Shown here: positions 17,761 through 25,993 of the stretch, piece after piece
Numbering within the stretch: position 1 is the stretch's first letter
Layout: the number at the start of each line of letters is the position of its first letter
From: Halomonas citrativorans
Lineage (GTDB): Bacteria; Pseudomonadota; Gammaproteobacteria; Pseudomonadales; Halomonadaceae
Length of the DNA stretch: 64,000 bases
Direction: 5' to 3'
Assembly (NCBI RefSeq): GCF_900163645.1
Contig: NZ_FUKM01000017.1
Coordinates: 62,001-126,000 of the forward strand
Notes under the pieces: model-generated
Databases searched by the model: none
What the model saw: the letters and a program-made list of their open reading frames with translations, nothing else
Told to the model about the DNA's origin: nothing
Translations under genes and position numbers: made by a program

Positions 17761-18381
17761 GCGATCACGCTTTTTACGCCGACGCGGCAAGTGCGGAACG
17801 ATAAGCCCCACTAACAGCCCGGCACCCGCCACACCGCCGCCATACATGAAGTAGCGCATTAACAGGTCTTCTTCCTGGGTGTCCAGCCGAGCCTGAAGCG
17901 CGCGCACCTGCTGGCGCGACTGCTCGGCCTCGTTATCAAGCTCGTTATTGCGCGTTTCAAGGTCAGCAATGCGCTGCTCGCGCAGTTCAAGCGTCTCGGT
18001 CATCGAGGAGGTGCGCTGCTCCCAGGTATCGTTAATACCATCAAGCTCTGCGGTGAGCTCATCGACCCGGGCTTGAAGCACCGGCAACTGCTCGCGGGCA
18101 CTAGGCGTTTCCTGGATTTCGTTCGTCAATACCCACACGGTGTCGCCGCTTTGGCCACGTACCCGGGTGTAATCACCGCTCTCTTCCAGCACCTCTACCT
18201 GCTCACCGGCATTTAACGTGCCAATAATGCGGTATCCATCAGTAGGCCCGCTGCGCACGTAAGTGCTCAATTTATCGCTCACCCACGCTTGGCCGTCGGT
18301 TTGTGCAATTGCTTGTGCGCTGGCCACACTTAATAAAACACCGGCCGCGATATAAGAGAAACGAAATTTATCTGCTTGCAT
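17752..18381 (-). CDS. SH3-domain protein of the YgiM/TIGR04211 type
   Basis: This encodes a 209-residue envelope protein. An N-terminal signal sequence ends near AIAQ. A bacterial SH3 domain follows (about residues 30-95: STYVRSGPTDGYRIIGTLNAGEQV and later DTVWVLTNEI). Then comes a long coiled coil (about 100-170, rich in Glu, Arg, Gln and Leu) and a C-terminal transmembrane segment MYGGGVAGAGLLVGLIVPHL with a basic cytoplasmic tail. This matches E. coli YgiM. The precise role is unknown; SH3b domains often bind peptidoglycan. The stop codon lies inside a heptamer tandem repeat. Confidence 0.87.
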   Translation of the reverse strand: MQADKFRFSYIAAGVLLSVASAQAIAQTDGQAWVSDKLSTYVRSGPTDGYRIIGTLNAGEQVEVLEESGDYTRVRGQSGDTVWVLTNEIQETPSAREQLPVLQARVDELTAELDGINDTWEQRTSSMTETLELREQRIADLETRNNELDNEAEQSRQQVRALQARLDTQEEDLLMRYFMYGGGVAGAGLLVGLIVPHLPRRRKKRDRWF

Positions 18382-18462
18382 AACGTCATGTCCTGATTAA
18401 AAAAAACGCTGTATAGCGGACGAGGCCACCAGCGCTTACAGCGTCGCGCCTGTCTTGAGCGC

Positions 18463-18792
18463 TTACCCTTCGCTACGTGGTGGTAGGGGGAAGGGACGAG
18501 GAAACTCAGCAACGCGGGCATCGCTTTTGACTGCCTTCAAAGGGCCTTCACGCTCCACCTCATCAATACGCACAATCGCATTAAGAGGCAGGTAGCTACG
18601 TTTGACACCCTCGAAGGTTCGCTGCAATTTTTCAGTTGCAGGATCAACAACTACCCGTGACGCATCGTCAAAGACAAACTCCTCGACTTCAATAAAGCCC
18701 CAGAGTTCGCTTTGAAATATTTCTCGAACGTATAAATCCCAAATTTCACCCTGTTGGTGCACCACTACTCGATAAATCGGCTTGGCCGCCAT
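18463..18792 (-). CDS. DUF1820 family protein
   Basis: This is a 109-residue soluble protein recognised as DUF1820 from the opening KPIYRVVVHQQGEIWDLYVREIF-type block and SELWGFIEVEEFVF, followed by ERTFEGVKRSYLPLNAIVRIDEV-like text near residue 60-80. These proteins are common in Gammaproteobacteria and have no known activity. The C-terminus is proline-rich. It is transcribed in the same direction as the SH3-domain gene, 81 bp upstream of it, and divergently from the ATP-grasp gene. Confidence 0.85.
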   Translation of the reverse strand: MAAKPIYRVVVHQQGEIWDLYVREIFQSELWGFIEVEEFVFDDASRVVVDPATEKLQRTFEGVKRSYLPLNAIVRIDEVEREGPLKAVKSDARVAEFPRPFPLPPRSEG

Positions 18793-18909
18793 TTTGGCCT
18801 ATCCCTCTTGCCCTATGAACATAAAATTTTCCGCCCTAGCGTACCATAACCCTATCAGCAGGGCCTTAGCTGACCTGCCTCAAAGCGTTAATAAACGCTA
18901 ACTGTCCAC

Positions 18910-18938
18910 TTTACGATCTACTAATTAGCCGATATAGC
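18910..18938 (+). promoter_or_regulatory. Candidate sigma-70 promoter for the ATP-grasp cassette
   Basis: TTTACG at 18910-18915 and TATAGC at 18933-18938 are spaced by 17 bases. A small perfect hairpin, AGCGTT-AATA-AACGCT, lies just upstream at 18884-18899. Transcription would start near 18945, right at the foot of the leader hairpin. Confidence 0.4.
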
Positions 18939-18948
18939 AGGCCTCGTG

Positions 18949-18992
18949 TAGGGTGAAGAGAGTGAAGCGGAAATGCTCTCACCCTATAGGAG
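18949..18992 (+). promoter_or_regulatory. Leader hairpin directly before the ribosome binding site
   Basis: TAGGGTGA(A)GAG at 18949 onward pairs with CTCTCACCCTA at 18976-18986, one base bulged. The Shine-Dalgarno AGGAG is at 18988-18992, two bases after the stem. The hairpin would be at the 5' end of the message if the promoter above is right, so it could protect the RNA or modulate translation. Confidence 0.5.
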
Positions 18993-19000
18993 TAACGGTC

Positions 19001-20224
19001 ATGCAAAAGGATCCGAACAAAGGCTACATCGCGCTACTAGGCTGGAGCCTAAACGCTATCGAGGCGGCTGAAAAGTTTGACCGACGCTATATCGTGGTAG
19101 CGCCTGACTGGGCTGAGGAGTATTGCCAACAGCATGAGATTCCCTATGTTTCGTGGAATTTTGAACGTCTGAACGACCGTTCACTTGAGATCGCCGAAAC
19201 GCTCAAAGAGAAAGGCGTTGATGTGGCGATCCCACTTTTTGAAGAGACCGTCGAGTGGGCAGGTGCCATTAACTCAGTACTCCTGGATAACCCTAGGCTT
19301 TACGGGCAGTCACTGCTGTTACGTGACAAAGCCCTTATGAAGCGGCGCGCCCAGTTGGGCGGCATCCGCGTAGGCATATTTGAAGAAGCCCACGATAAAG
19401 AAGATGTGGTGCGTTTTCTAAAGCGCGTTAACCAAACACTGCTTAAGCTTGATGGCGACCCCAACGATCCCATCCACCTTAAAGCCTTCGATAAAGCAGG
19501 CTGCCTGGGGCATCGCGTCATCCGTACCCCGGATGAAATCGATGCTATTCCTGATGAGGAATTTCCTGTCTTGATGGAGTCCCACCTTGACGGTTGGGAA
19601 TTCGCCGTCGAGGCGTGGATTCATAACGGCAAAATCGCTTTTTTGAATATTTCTGAATACGTCACGTTAGGTTACTCGGTATTTGTTCCCGCTTCTCCAG
19701 AACTTGAAAGGTACCGCGAACAAATCACCGCTCAGATCGAAAAACTGATCAAGGCCTTTGATATTGAATTTGGCTTGATTCATCCCGAATACTTTGTCAC
19801 CAGCGATGGTGAAATGTACTTTGGCGAAGTCGCCTACCGGCCACCAGGCTTTAAAGTGTTTGAGCTACTGGAACGGGTTTATGGCTTTAACGCTTACCAG
19901 GCCTCCATACTGGTGTTTGACCCTAAAAGCACGCCTGAGGAAGTGGCCGCCTTCTTTCCCAAGGAAGTAGTGGACGCCAATGGGTTTGCTGGCTGTTTTG
20001 GTGTTTATCCTCGTCGACGCGTTGTCAGCCGTCTTGAGATTCCCGAAGAGACAGAGGACCACGCTTACTTTGAGTCCCATGAGCTGACCTCGCCCGTTGA
20101 AGAGACGGTTACCAAGCGCACCGCCTTTGGCACCCACTGGGGGCTAATCTATTTCAAAGGCGATGATGCCCATACCCTGCGTGATCTTCTAAAACGACAG
20201 GAAGACCTCGACTTCTATGTATAA
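19001..20224 (+). CDS. ATP-grasp ligase-like protein
   Basis: The protein has 407 residues and reads as a carboxylate-amine (or thiol) ligase of the ATP-grasp superfamily. A Rossmann-like pre-grasp domain (about 1-105) is followed by the ATP-grasp fold. LMESHLDGWEFAVEAW, near 195-210, corresponds to the lid and second strand, and FGLIHPEYF (His261) and GEMYFGEVAYRPPG (Glu276) supply the metal- and ATP-binding acidic residues. There is no biotin-carboxylase C-domain and no fused peptidase. The start is the ATG at 19001 with AGGAG nine bases upstream. The substrate is unknown. The 680-residue gene begins 30 bp later, so the pair is almost certainly one operon. Confidence 0.8.
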   Translation: MQKDPNKGYIALLGWSLNAIEAAEKFDRRYIVVAPDWAEEYCQQHEIPYVSWNFERLNDRSLEIAETLKEKGVDVAIPLFEETVEWAGAINSVLLDNPRLYGQSLLLRDKALMKRRAQLGGIRVGIFEEAHDKEDVVRFLKRVNQTLLKLDGDPNDPIHLKAFDKAGCLGHRVIRTPDEIDAIPDEEFPVLMESHLDGWEFAVEAWIHNGKIAFLNISEYVTLGYSVFVPASPELERYREQITAQIEKLIKAFDIEFGLIHPEYFVTSDGEMYFGEVAYRPPGFKVFELLERVYGFNAYQASILVFDPKSTPEEVAAFFPKEVVDANGFAGCFGVYPRRRVVSRLEIPEETEDHAYFESHELTSPVEETVTKRTAFGTHWGLIYFKGDDAHTLRDLLKRQEDLDFYV

Positions 20225-20254
20225 TCCCAGTGACCACCGGGACAAGGAGTCATT

Positions 20255-22297
20255 GTGACGCCTCATAACGAGTCACTTTCAAACGATACGTGCAAGCTTG
20301 ATGAGCTGCTTTTAAAACTAGACCAGGCTGTCGCCTTATTGGCAGAGGCGCCCTCTTTTACCAAGCTAGAAAAACTGCCTCGCGTCCTGGACACCGCTCG
20401 CCGGGTACTCTTGCAACCCGGTGGCAGTGCGGCGCTTGAAGCGCGTTCGGCAGTGATTGAAGCCTCAGGCGTTTTTGCGGGTTCTGACTGGGAAACACCT
20501 CAGTTTCTGGTGCCTACGCTAACCACGTTCTCACTGAAAAGTGCCGATGCCAATGTGGTCGTTATTGAAGCGCTAAGCGAGTTGCGTCTGCTGGCGGTCG
20601 CCAAAGGTGACTATCAACATGCGCTGCTCTCCCAGGAGCAGGCGCACCACTACCTGACACAAGTAATGGCGATTAATCTGTGGCTGCTGTTTTCAGCGCC
20701 CAGCGAAGCCGAGCGTGAAATCCAAGGGCGACTTGCGACCATTACGCGTCAGTTGTTTAACCACCTTGCCAAACGCATCGGCTATGAGCATGTTATTGAT
20801 CAGTTGATAGATGAAATCTGGCGTATCTTGAAGCAGCGGCCTATCCAGGTCGATGCTATTAAACAGATGATTACCCAGATTGCCCTGTGCCAAGCCAACC
20901 CGGAAATTGACCTGGCCACCAGCGGGCAAGGCGCTGATCGCCTGGTGAGCTCACTCTATGGGCCTACCCAAGCGTGCCGCGAAGACCCCGGCGTGGATGT
21001 CTACCGCGAGCGCCTTGAGCGTATGGACACCACCGCGTTACAAGCAGAGGCCACAGGATGTGCCCGCGCCATGCACGATACGGGGCTGGTGTCGCCGTAT
21101 CATGCCGTGTTGATGCGCTACCTACTTGAAGAGAGCGACTACCTACTGACCGAGGCGATGGGACTCTCCTCTACCGGCCGCGACTGCCTGCTGTGTTATC
21201 GTGAACTTGTCCACGCGCTTATTCGCAGCAGTGTTTACCCTGCCACTGCGCAGGCCGTTTATGGCTTGGCGCTTCTGCTTGAGCGGGGCATTCTTTACCA
21301 GCCACCGGTTGCTCCCGCCATGTGGCGTCAGCTTAATCTGTCGCTTTCCGACTGGACTCAGGCACGCCTGAACCTTGCCTACGGCGAGACAACCACACCC
21401 CGTGCGCGCCTGCTTGAAGGGGTTTTATGTATGCTGGGGCAGCCTTTAGGTGTGGGCCAAGGCAATAATCCTACCTGCCAGTCAGCCAGAGCGCTCTCCA
21501 TGTGGGCCTACAACGACCCCGACTATTTACTGCAAATGGTGGCTTGGGCCGCACGAGATGATGAAATCATCATGCATTTTGAAGGTCAGCCCCTCTCCTC
21601 AAACGAGAGCCTGTCGGGTGTCGCATCAGAACTGCCTGTCGATTTAGACCCCGTCTCACTGATTGTGGTGCCTCATCTTGACCGCATTTACGCAGAAATG
21701 GGCCGACGCTGCCAGGGCCGCGCAGGCGACCCGCACCGCTGGGTGAACCCGGAATTTCATGGCTGGTGGTCAGGCCGCGGTTTTTGTATCAATGTCGACG
21801 TTGCCACCGGGCAACTCGCTAACCTTGATGCTTTTATTCGCCACTTTTACGCCTGTTACCACCCCTTTTATAACGGTAACCAACCGCTTATTCATCCTCA
21901 GCCTGCGGGCATTGCGATTACCGACAGCGCCGCCCGCTTTATCGGCTGGCATGCCATTACGATACTGCGCGCATCGCTTGATCCAACCGATATAATGCGG
22001 CTCTATTTTTACAACCCCAATAATGACAGCGGTCAAGATTGGGGTAATGGCGCTATTGTGAGTACCGCAGGTAACGGCGAACGCTTCGGCGAGGCATCAC
22101 TGCCCTTCGACCAATTTACGTCGAGGCTCTATATCTTTCACTTTGACCCGCTGGAGCACGGTGAATTAGCCACGGTAACGGATGAAGAGCTTGATAACGT
22201 CAAACAGTATTTATATCGCAGTTGGGGAGCCTCTCGCGTGCCAGATACCGAGTTACAGGCCCTTGAAGGGTCTCACTCGCCACTTAACCCGCTATAG
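20255..22297 (+). CDS. Uncharacterised 680-aa protein with papain-like Gln-Cys-His-Asn signature
   Basis: I do not recognise this protein as a named family. Residues 1-380 look all-helical, with repeat-like amphipathic segments. The C-terminal part carries a suggestive catalytic set: Gln402, Cys408 (GQGNNPTCQSARALSMWA), His566 (FIGWHAITIL) and Asn587 (LYFYNPNNDSGQDWG). The Gln-to-Cys spacing of six and the Cys-His-Asn order with about 158 and 21 residues between are close to papain (Gln19, Cys25, His159, Asn175). This points to a clan CA-like peptidase, amidase or transglutaminase fold; it is inference from motif geometry. No signal peptide is seen. The start codon is GTG at 20255 with AAGGAG upstream. 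It is encoded directly behind the ATP-grasp gene. Confidence 0.72.
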   Translation: MTPHNESLSNDTCKLDELLLKLDQAVALLAEAPSFTKLEKLPRVLDTARRVLLQPGGSAALEARSAVIEASGVFAGSDWETPQFLVPTLTTFSLKSADANVVVIEALSELRLLAVAKGDYQHALLSQEQAHHYLTQVMAINLWLLFSAPSEAEREIQGRLATITRQLFNHLAKRIGYEHVIDQLIDEIWRILKQRPIQVDAIKQMITQIALCQANPEIDLATSGQGADRLVSSLYGPTQACREDPGVDVYRERLERMDTTALQAEATGCARAMHDTGLVSPYHAVLMRYLLEESDYLLTEAMGLSSTGRDCLLCYRELVHALIRSSVYPATAQAVYGLALLLERGILYQPPVAPAMWRQLNLSLSDWTQARLNLAYGETTTPRARLLEGVLCMLGQPLGVGQGNNPTCQSARALSMWAYNDPDYLLQMVAWAARDDEIIMHFEGQPLSSNESLSGVASELPVDLDPVSLIVVPHLDRIYAEMGRRCQGRAGDPHRWVNPEFHGWWSGRGFCINVDVATGQLANLDAFIRHFYACYHPFYNGNQPLIHPQPAGIAITDSAARFIGWHAITILRASLDPTDIMRLYFYNPNNDSGQDWGNGAIVSTAGNGERFGEASLPFDQFTSRLYIFHFDPLEHGELATVTDEELDNVKQYLYRSWGASRVPDTELQALEGSHSPLNPL

Positions 22298-22420
22298 CCA
22301 CGCGTTTAATTAACCATGTCATCAATGTTAAGACTTGATCAACTACTGGTCAGCCAAAGGGTTAGCCAGTTGAAAAGTAGCCAGAGGATACACAGCGACT
22401 GTTCGACGACGCCCCTGGAG

Positions 22421-22449
22421 CCCGATTACCGGAGGAGACGGTAACCGGG
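22421..22449 (-). terminator. Hairpin between convergent genes
   Basis: CCCGATTACCG and CGGTAACCGGG form an 11-bp stem around a seven-base loop. Read as minus-strand RNA, the only odd pair becomes G-U, so the stem is complete behind mscK. No T-run follows, so its role as a terminator is uncertain. The remaining ~190 bp between the two stops hold nothing else recognisable. Confidence 0.4.
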
Positions 22450-22491
22450 AGTTTCTTCTTCATGCTCTTAAACCTGCACCTCTGAATACGC

Positions 22492-25400
22492 CTAACTATG
22501 CGTAGACGGCGGTAACTTATTAATTGACTGCACTTTGACCGACTCCCCTTGGTCACGGTGCAGCCATACATCCATCTGCTCAAAAGCCACACGAACACCT
22601 GCTTTTTGAAACAGCTCATTTACCCGACAGTTGATTTCATCCGTCGCAGGCAAGCGCTCCTTGATGTCATCAACAAAAATGCGCAGCTCAAAATTGAAGC
22701 TATGGTTGCCATAGCTCAAACAGAACACCTGTGGCTCCGGATCAATCAACACCCGCTCGTTTTCATCTGCCGCCTGGCGTAAAAGCTGATGCACTTTGGC
22801 CAGGTCCGAGTTATGCGCAACGCCATACGTCAGCACGACCCTGGTCACGTTATCTGAAAGTGACCAGTTAATAAGCTGATCAGTCACAAAGGTTTTATTG
22901 GGAATAATAATTTCTTTTCGATCAAAGTCAGTAACGGTTGTCGCTCGTATCCTTATGCGGTTCACGGTCCCGTGCAAGTTACCCAGCGTAATCGTATCCC
23001 CAATGCGAATAGGCCGCTCGAACAGGATAATCAAACCTGAAATGAAGTTGGCAAAGATTTCCTGTAACCCAAAGCCCAGTCCCACACTGAGCGCCGCCAC
23101 CAGCCACTGTAACTTGTCCCAGGAAACGCCCAGAGTGGCCAGCGCAATCAGCATGCCCGTGCCCACAATCGCATACGAGAGCAGCGAACTGATGGCATAG
23201 GCACTGCCCTGTTTTAGTGACAAGCGAGACAAGACCATTACCTCTAAAAGGCCAGGCAGATTGCGCGCCATAATAAAGGTAACTGCGACCACCAGCAGCG
23301 CGGTAATAACATCCGTGACAGACAGTTCACTGCCAATCAAATCCTCATCGCCAGAATCCCACAGGGAAACATGATCCAGATATCCCACCACGGATAAAAG
23401 ATCCGACCAGACAAGATATAAAAGTAAGCTGAAGCCGATTAACAAAATCAGCTTGGAGAGGCGTAGCGACTGAGTATTGATTTTCTCCATATCCAGCGGC
23501 GGCTCTTCCACCACCTCAAGCCCCCCTTCAGCTTCCTCCTGCGCTTGAGCACGTCGGGCAAGCGCTCGTCGGTAAGCCAAGCGTCTGGCAGCAACAGCCA
23601 AACTACGCACTACCGTCGCCTCAACAACCACCCACAGCCCCAATAAATAAAGCGTGATAGCAAACCGCCCCGCCAAGCGTAGTGCGGTATATTCATATCC
23701 CCATACGATCAAGCCAACTAATATGAGCGGGATGGCGGCCATGGCGAGTCCCAACACCAAACGAAATAAGCGAAGCCCAAAAAAAGGAACATGTGCCAAA
23801 ATCAGCTTCGTGAGCCACCAGCTCATGGCTAACAACCCCGCGACCATCAGGCCCAGTGCAATGGGACGCAAGGCTAAAGGTGCTTGCACCTGCCCCGATA
23901 TTGTCGCAATCGCTATCACCGGCACCAGCGCAAACCCCAGCCAACGTAATAGCTTACGAAGCTGGGCGTTATAACGAGCAGGCCAGGTAAAGTGCCGTTC
24001 GGCAACGCCGTCAGGTGCGAGCAAACGCCGCCCCCACGCCACCACCACCCAGCTTAACGCGAGTTGCATTAAAGCAGGCGCAATACTGTGGGCTAATACA
24101 TCGGCTGTTTCACGAAGCCCTACTCCAACACCGGCTAGCATCAACGGCCCCGGAATAGCCAATAGCGCGTTTAACAGCACTGCTTTTGGTGTGTGTAACT
24201 GAGTATCGCTTTTTAAACGGCCAATCTGTGAATGGATCGTCGCCAAGCGCTCTTTTATCCGCGCGCGTAAGCCAATGAGCAACAGACCAAGCAGCATCCA
24301 TGGCAGCCCAAACACTATTTTCCAGGAAAGAGCCTGCCAGTGATTTGAAAAAATGACTCGCCACTCGCCTTCTCGCCACTCCAGCCGAATATTGCTGGGC
24401 AACTGGCGCAGCCAGTTAATATCCACAGGCTGACTGTTAGCGACCCAGAATAACTGCTCATCAATGGTGGTACGTAGCTCGCGTGTCGTGGTGAGCAACT
24501 GCTGCTGATTAAGCTGTAGCTCAATCGCAGAACTTAAAAGGCTGCTGTAGGATTGCTCCAGTTGCTCTACCAACTCACGACGCACTCTATAAATCTGGTT
24601 CAATGCGTCGATCACACTTGGGGTTGCATCAAGGCCTGCCTCTTCCACGCGCTGAATGGCTAACCGCCTGCTGTGGCGCAACTGGTCACTCTGGCGGGTT
24701 AAATCAAACTGCTTCAATCGAAGATCAGCAATTTCATCCTGCAAATGTCGATGCGGAACGAGCGTAGGCAATGATTGGCGCTGCTCATTTAAAATAAGTG
24801 ATAACAAATGATTCCCACGCATGGCATCGATCTGTTCATTGAGACTACGCTGCAATTGGAGCACATAATCCAGATCACGCTGCGCCTCAAAATTTTCACG
24901 TAAGAGAATGTTGATACGGTCAGTTGCCTGCAGCAGTTCCTGGTTTATTCGTTGATTATCTTGCCGGGCATTGAGTATGACAGGGTTGTCCTCAGCCAAA
25001 AGCAAATTATCCGCGATGGCCTCGGCCGCCACTTGCTCAGACTCAAGGGTACGTTGAAGATCAATGGCATCCTCAAGTAAACCCAAGCGCTTTTCTTGAT
25101 AATAAATTTGCAACGAAAAGAGATCGCGCCGTTGTTGCGCGAGTTCACGCAATCGGCTATTAACGCTTAACTCCCGTTGGTTATAAGCGGCATCTCGTTC
25201 CGCCAAGATACGTGCCAAGCCAAGCTGTATGAGCTGCGCATCCTTTGAGAGTGAGAGCTGGCTATCCGTTAATAGTGCTTCGCGATCATCGTACTCGCGA
25301 CGTAGCGTTTCAACACGTTGAAGGGCATTGGAGATTGCCTGCTGGGCTCGCTCGGGTAACGTAATCGAGGCCAGTAACTGCGAGTTCACTTCGGCCAACT

Positions 25401-25827
25401 CCCCTTGCAGCTGCTGCAGCTCAAGGACAGCATCTGCCTGCTGTGACGTTAAATCGTCCAACGGCATATCGGCGAACGTTTGGGCAGTCAGCTGCTGAGA
25501 ACTTTCTTCCACCTCACCCAGCTCAAACTCTAACTGGTGCAACTGCTCAGGCGCCTCATCAACCCGCTGGTTAAGTACCTTTAAACGTTCATCGTTGGCA
25601 TCCAGACGTTTATAAATTTCCAGCGCGGCCCTTAAATTGGTCTGCTCGCTAACCTGCTGCGCGGGCAGTTCACCGTCTACTGAATCGAGCGTTGCCAAGC
25701 GCGCCGCTACTGTCTCTTGTGAGGGGACTTGATCAACGTCAAAGGCGCCCTGAACGCTAACGCACACCGTCATCAAATAAAGCGCAAATAGCGCCTTCAA
25801 AGTATAATTACAGATACATCTAACCAC
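22492..25827 (-). CDS. mscK: Large mechanosensitive channel of the MscK/KefA type
   Basis: MscK-type proteins are inner-membrane channels that open under osmotic downshock; such a role suits a halophile. The protein is 1111 residues, close to E. coli MscK (about 1120). It has a signal sequence, a long coiled-coil-rich periplasmic region (about 40-470), around ten membrane segments, and a C-terminal MscS module with VGLGFGLQEIFANFISGL followed by FERPIRIGDTI, the pore and first beta-domain signature. Translation starts at a GTG preceded by GAGGG. The gene is divergent from pldA and convergent with the 680-residue protein. Paralogues such as MscM/YjeP are the main alternative. Confidence 0.9.
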   Translation of the reverse strand: MVRCICNYTLKALFALYLMTVCVSVQGAFDVDQVPSQETVAARLATLDSVDGELPAQQVSEQTNLRAALEIYKRLDANDERLKVLNQRVDEAPEQLHQLEFELGEVEESSQQLTAQTFADMPLDDLTSQQADAVLELQQLQGELAEVNSQLLASITLPERAQQAISNALQRVETLRREYDDREALLTDSQLSLSKDAQLIQLGLARILAERDAAYNQRELSVNSRLRELAQQRRDLFSLQIYYQEKRLGLLEDAIDLQRTLESEQVAAEAIADNLLLAEDNPVILNARQDNQRINQELLQATDRINILLRENFEAQRDLDYVLQLQRSLNEQIDAMRGNHLLSLILNEQRQSLPTLVPHRHLQDEIADLRLKQFDLTRQSDQLRHSRRLAIQRVEEAGLDATPSVIDALNQIYRVRRELVEQLEQSYSSLLSSAIELQLNQQQLLTTTRELRTTIDEQLFWVANSQPVDINWLRQLPSNIRLEWREGEWRVIFSNHWQALSWKIVFGLPWMLLGLLLIGLRARIKERLATIHSQIGRLKSDTQLHTPKAVLLNALLAIPGPLMLAGVGVGLRETADVLAHSIAPALMQLALSWVVVAWGRRLLAPDGVAERHFTWPARYNAQLRKLLRWLGFALVPVIAIATISGQVQAPLALRPIALGLMVAGLLAMSWWLTKLILAHVPFFGLRLFRLVLGLAMAAIPLILVGLIVWGYEYTALRLAGRFAITLYLLGLWVVVEATVVRSLAVAARRLAYRRALARRAQAQEEAEGGLEVVEEPPLDMEKINTQSLRLSKLILLIGFSLLLYLVWSDLLSVVGYLDHVSLWDSGDEDLIGSELSVTDVITALLVVAVTFIMARNLPGLLEVMVLSRLSLKQGSAYAISSLLSYAIVGTGMLIALATLGVSWDKLQWLVAALSVGLGFGLQEIFANFISGLIILFERPIRIGDTITLGNLHGTVNRIRIRATTVTDFDRKEIIIPNKTFVTDQLINWSLSDNVTRVVLTYGVAHNSDLAKVHQLLRQAADENERVLIDPEPQVFCLSYGNHSFNFELRIFVDDIKERLPATDEINCRVNELFQKAGVRVAFEQMDVWLHRDQGESVKVQSINKLPPSTHS

Positions 25828-25993
25828 GGTTGATATACCCTCAGAAAAAAATTGATAGTGGTAAAATTTAAATACCAGACATTGTCAGGGGTTCCATTGA
25901 TCTGCGCAACGAAGAGGTTGACTTACTCTCTTGGCATGTATAGAAACGATTCTGATAATTGATCCTTCCCCTTATTATTTGCGAGTCGCTTCA

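Noticed and set aside
22362..22619. Minus-strand 85-codon frame between mscK and the 680-residue gene
   Set aside because: Most of it overlaps the mscK end in another frame; the rest covers a hairpin. Composition is not protein-like.
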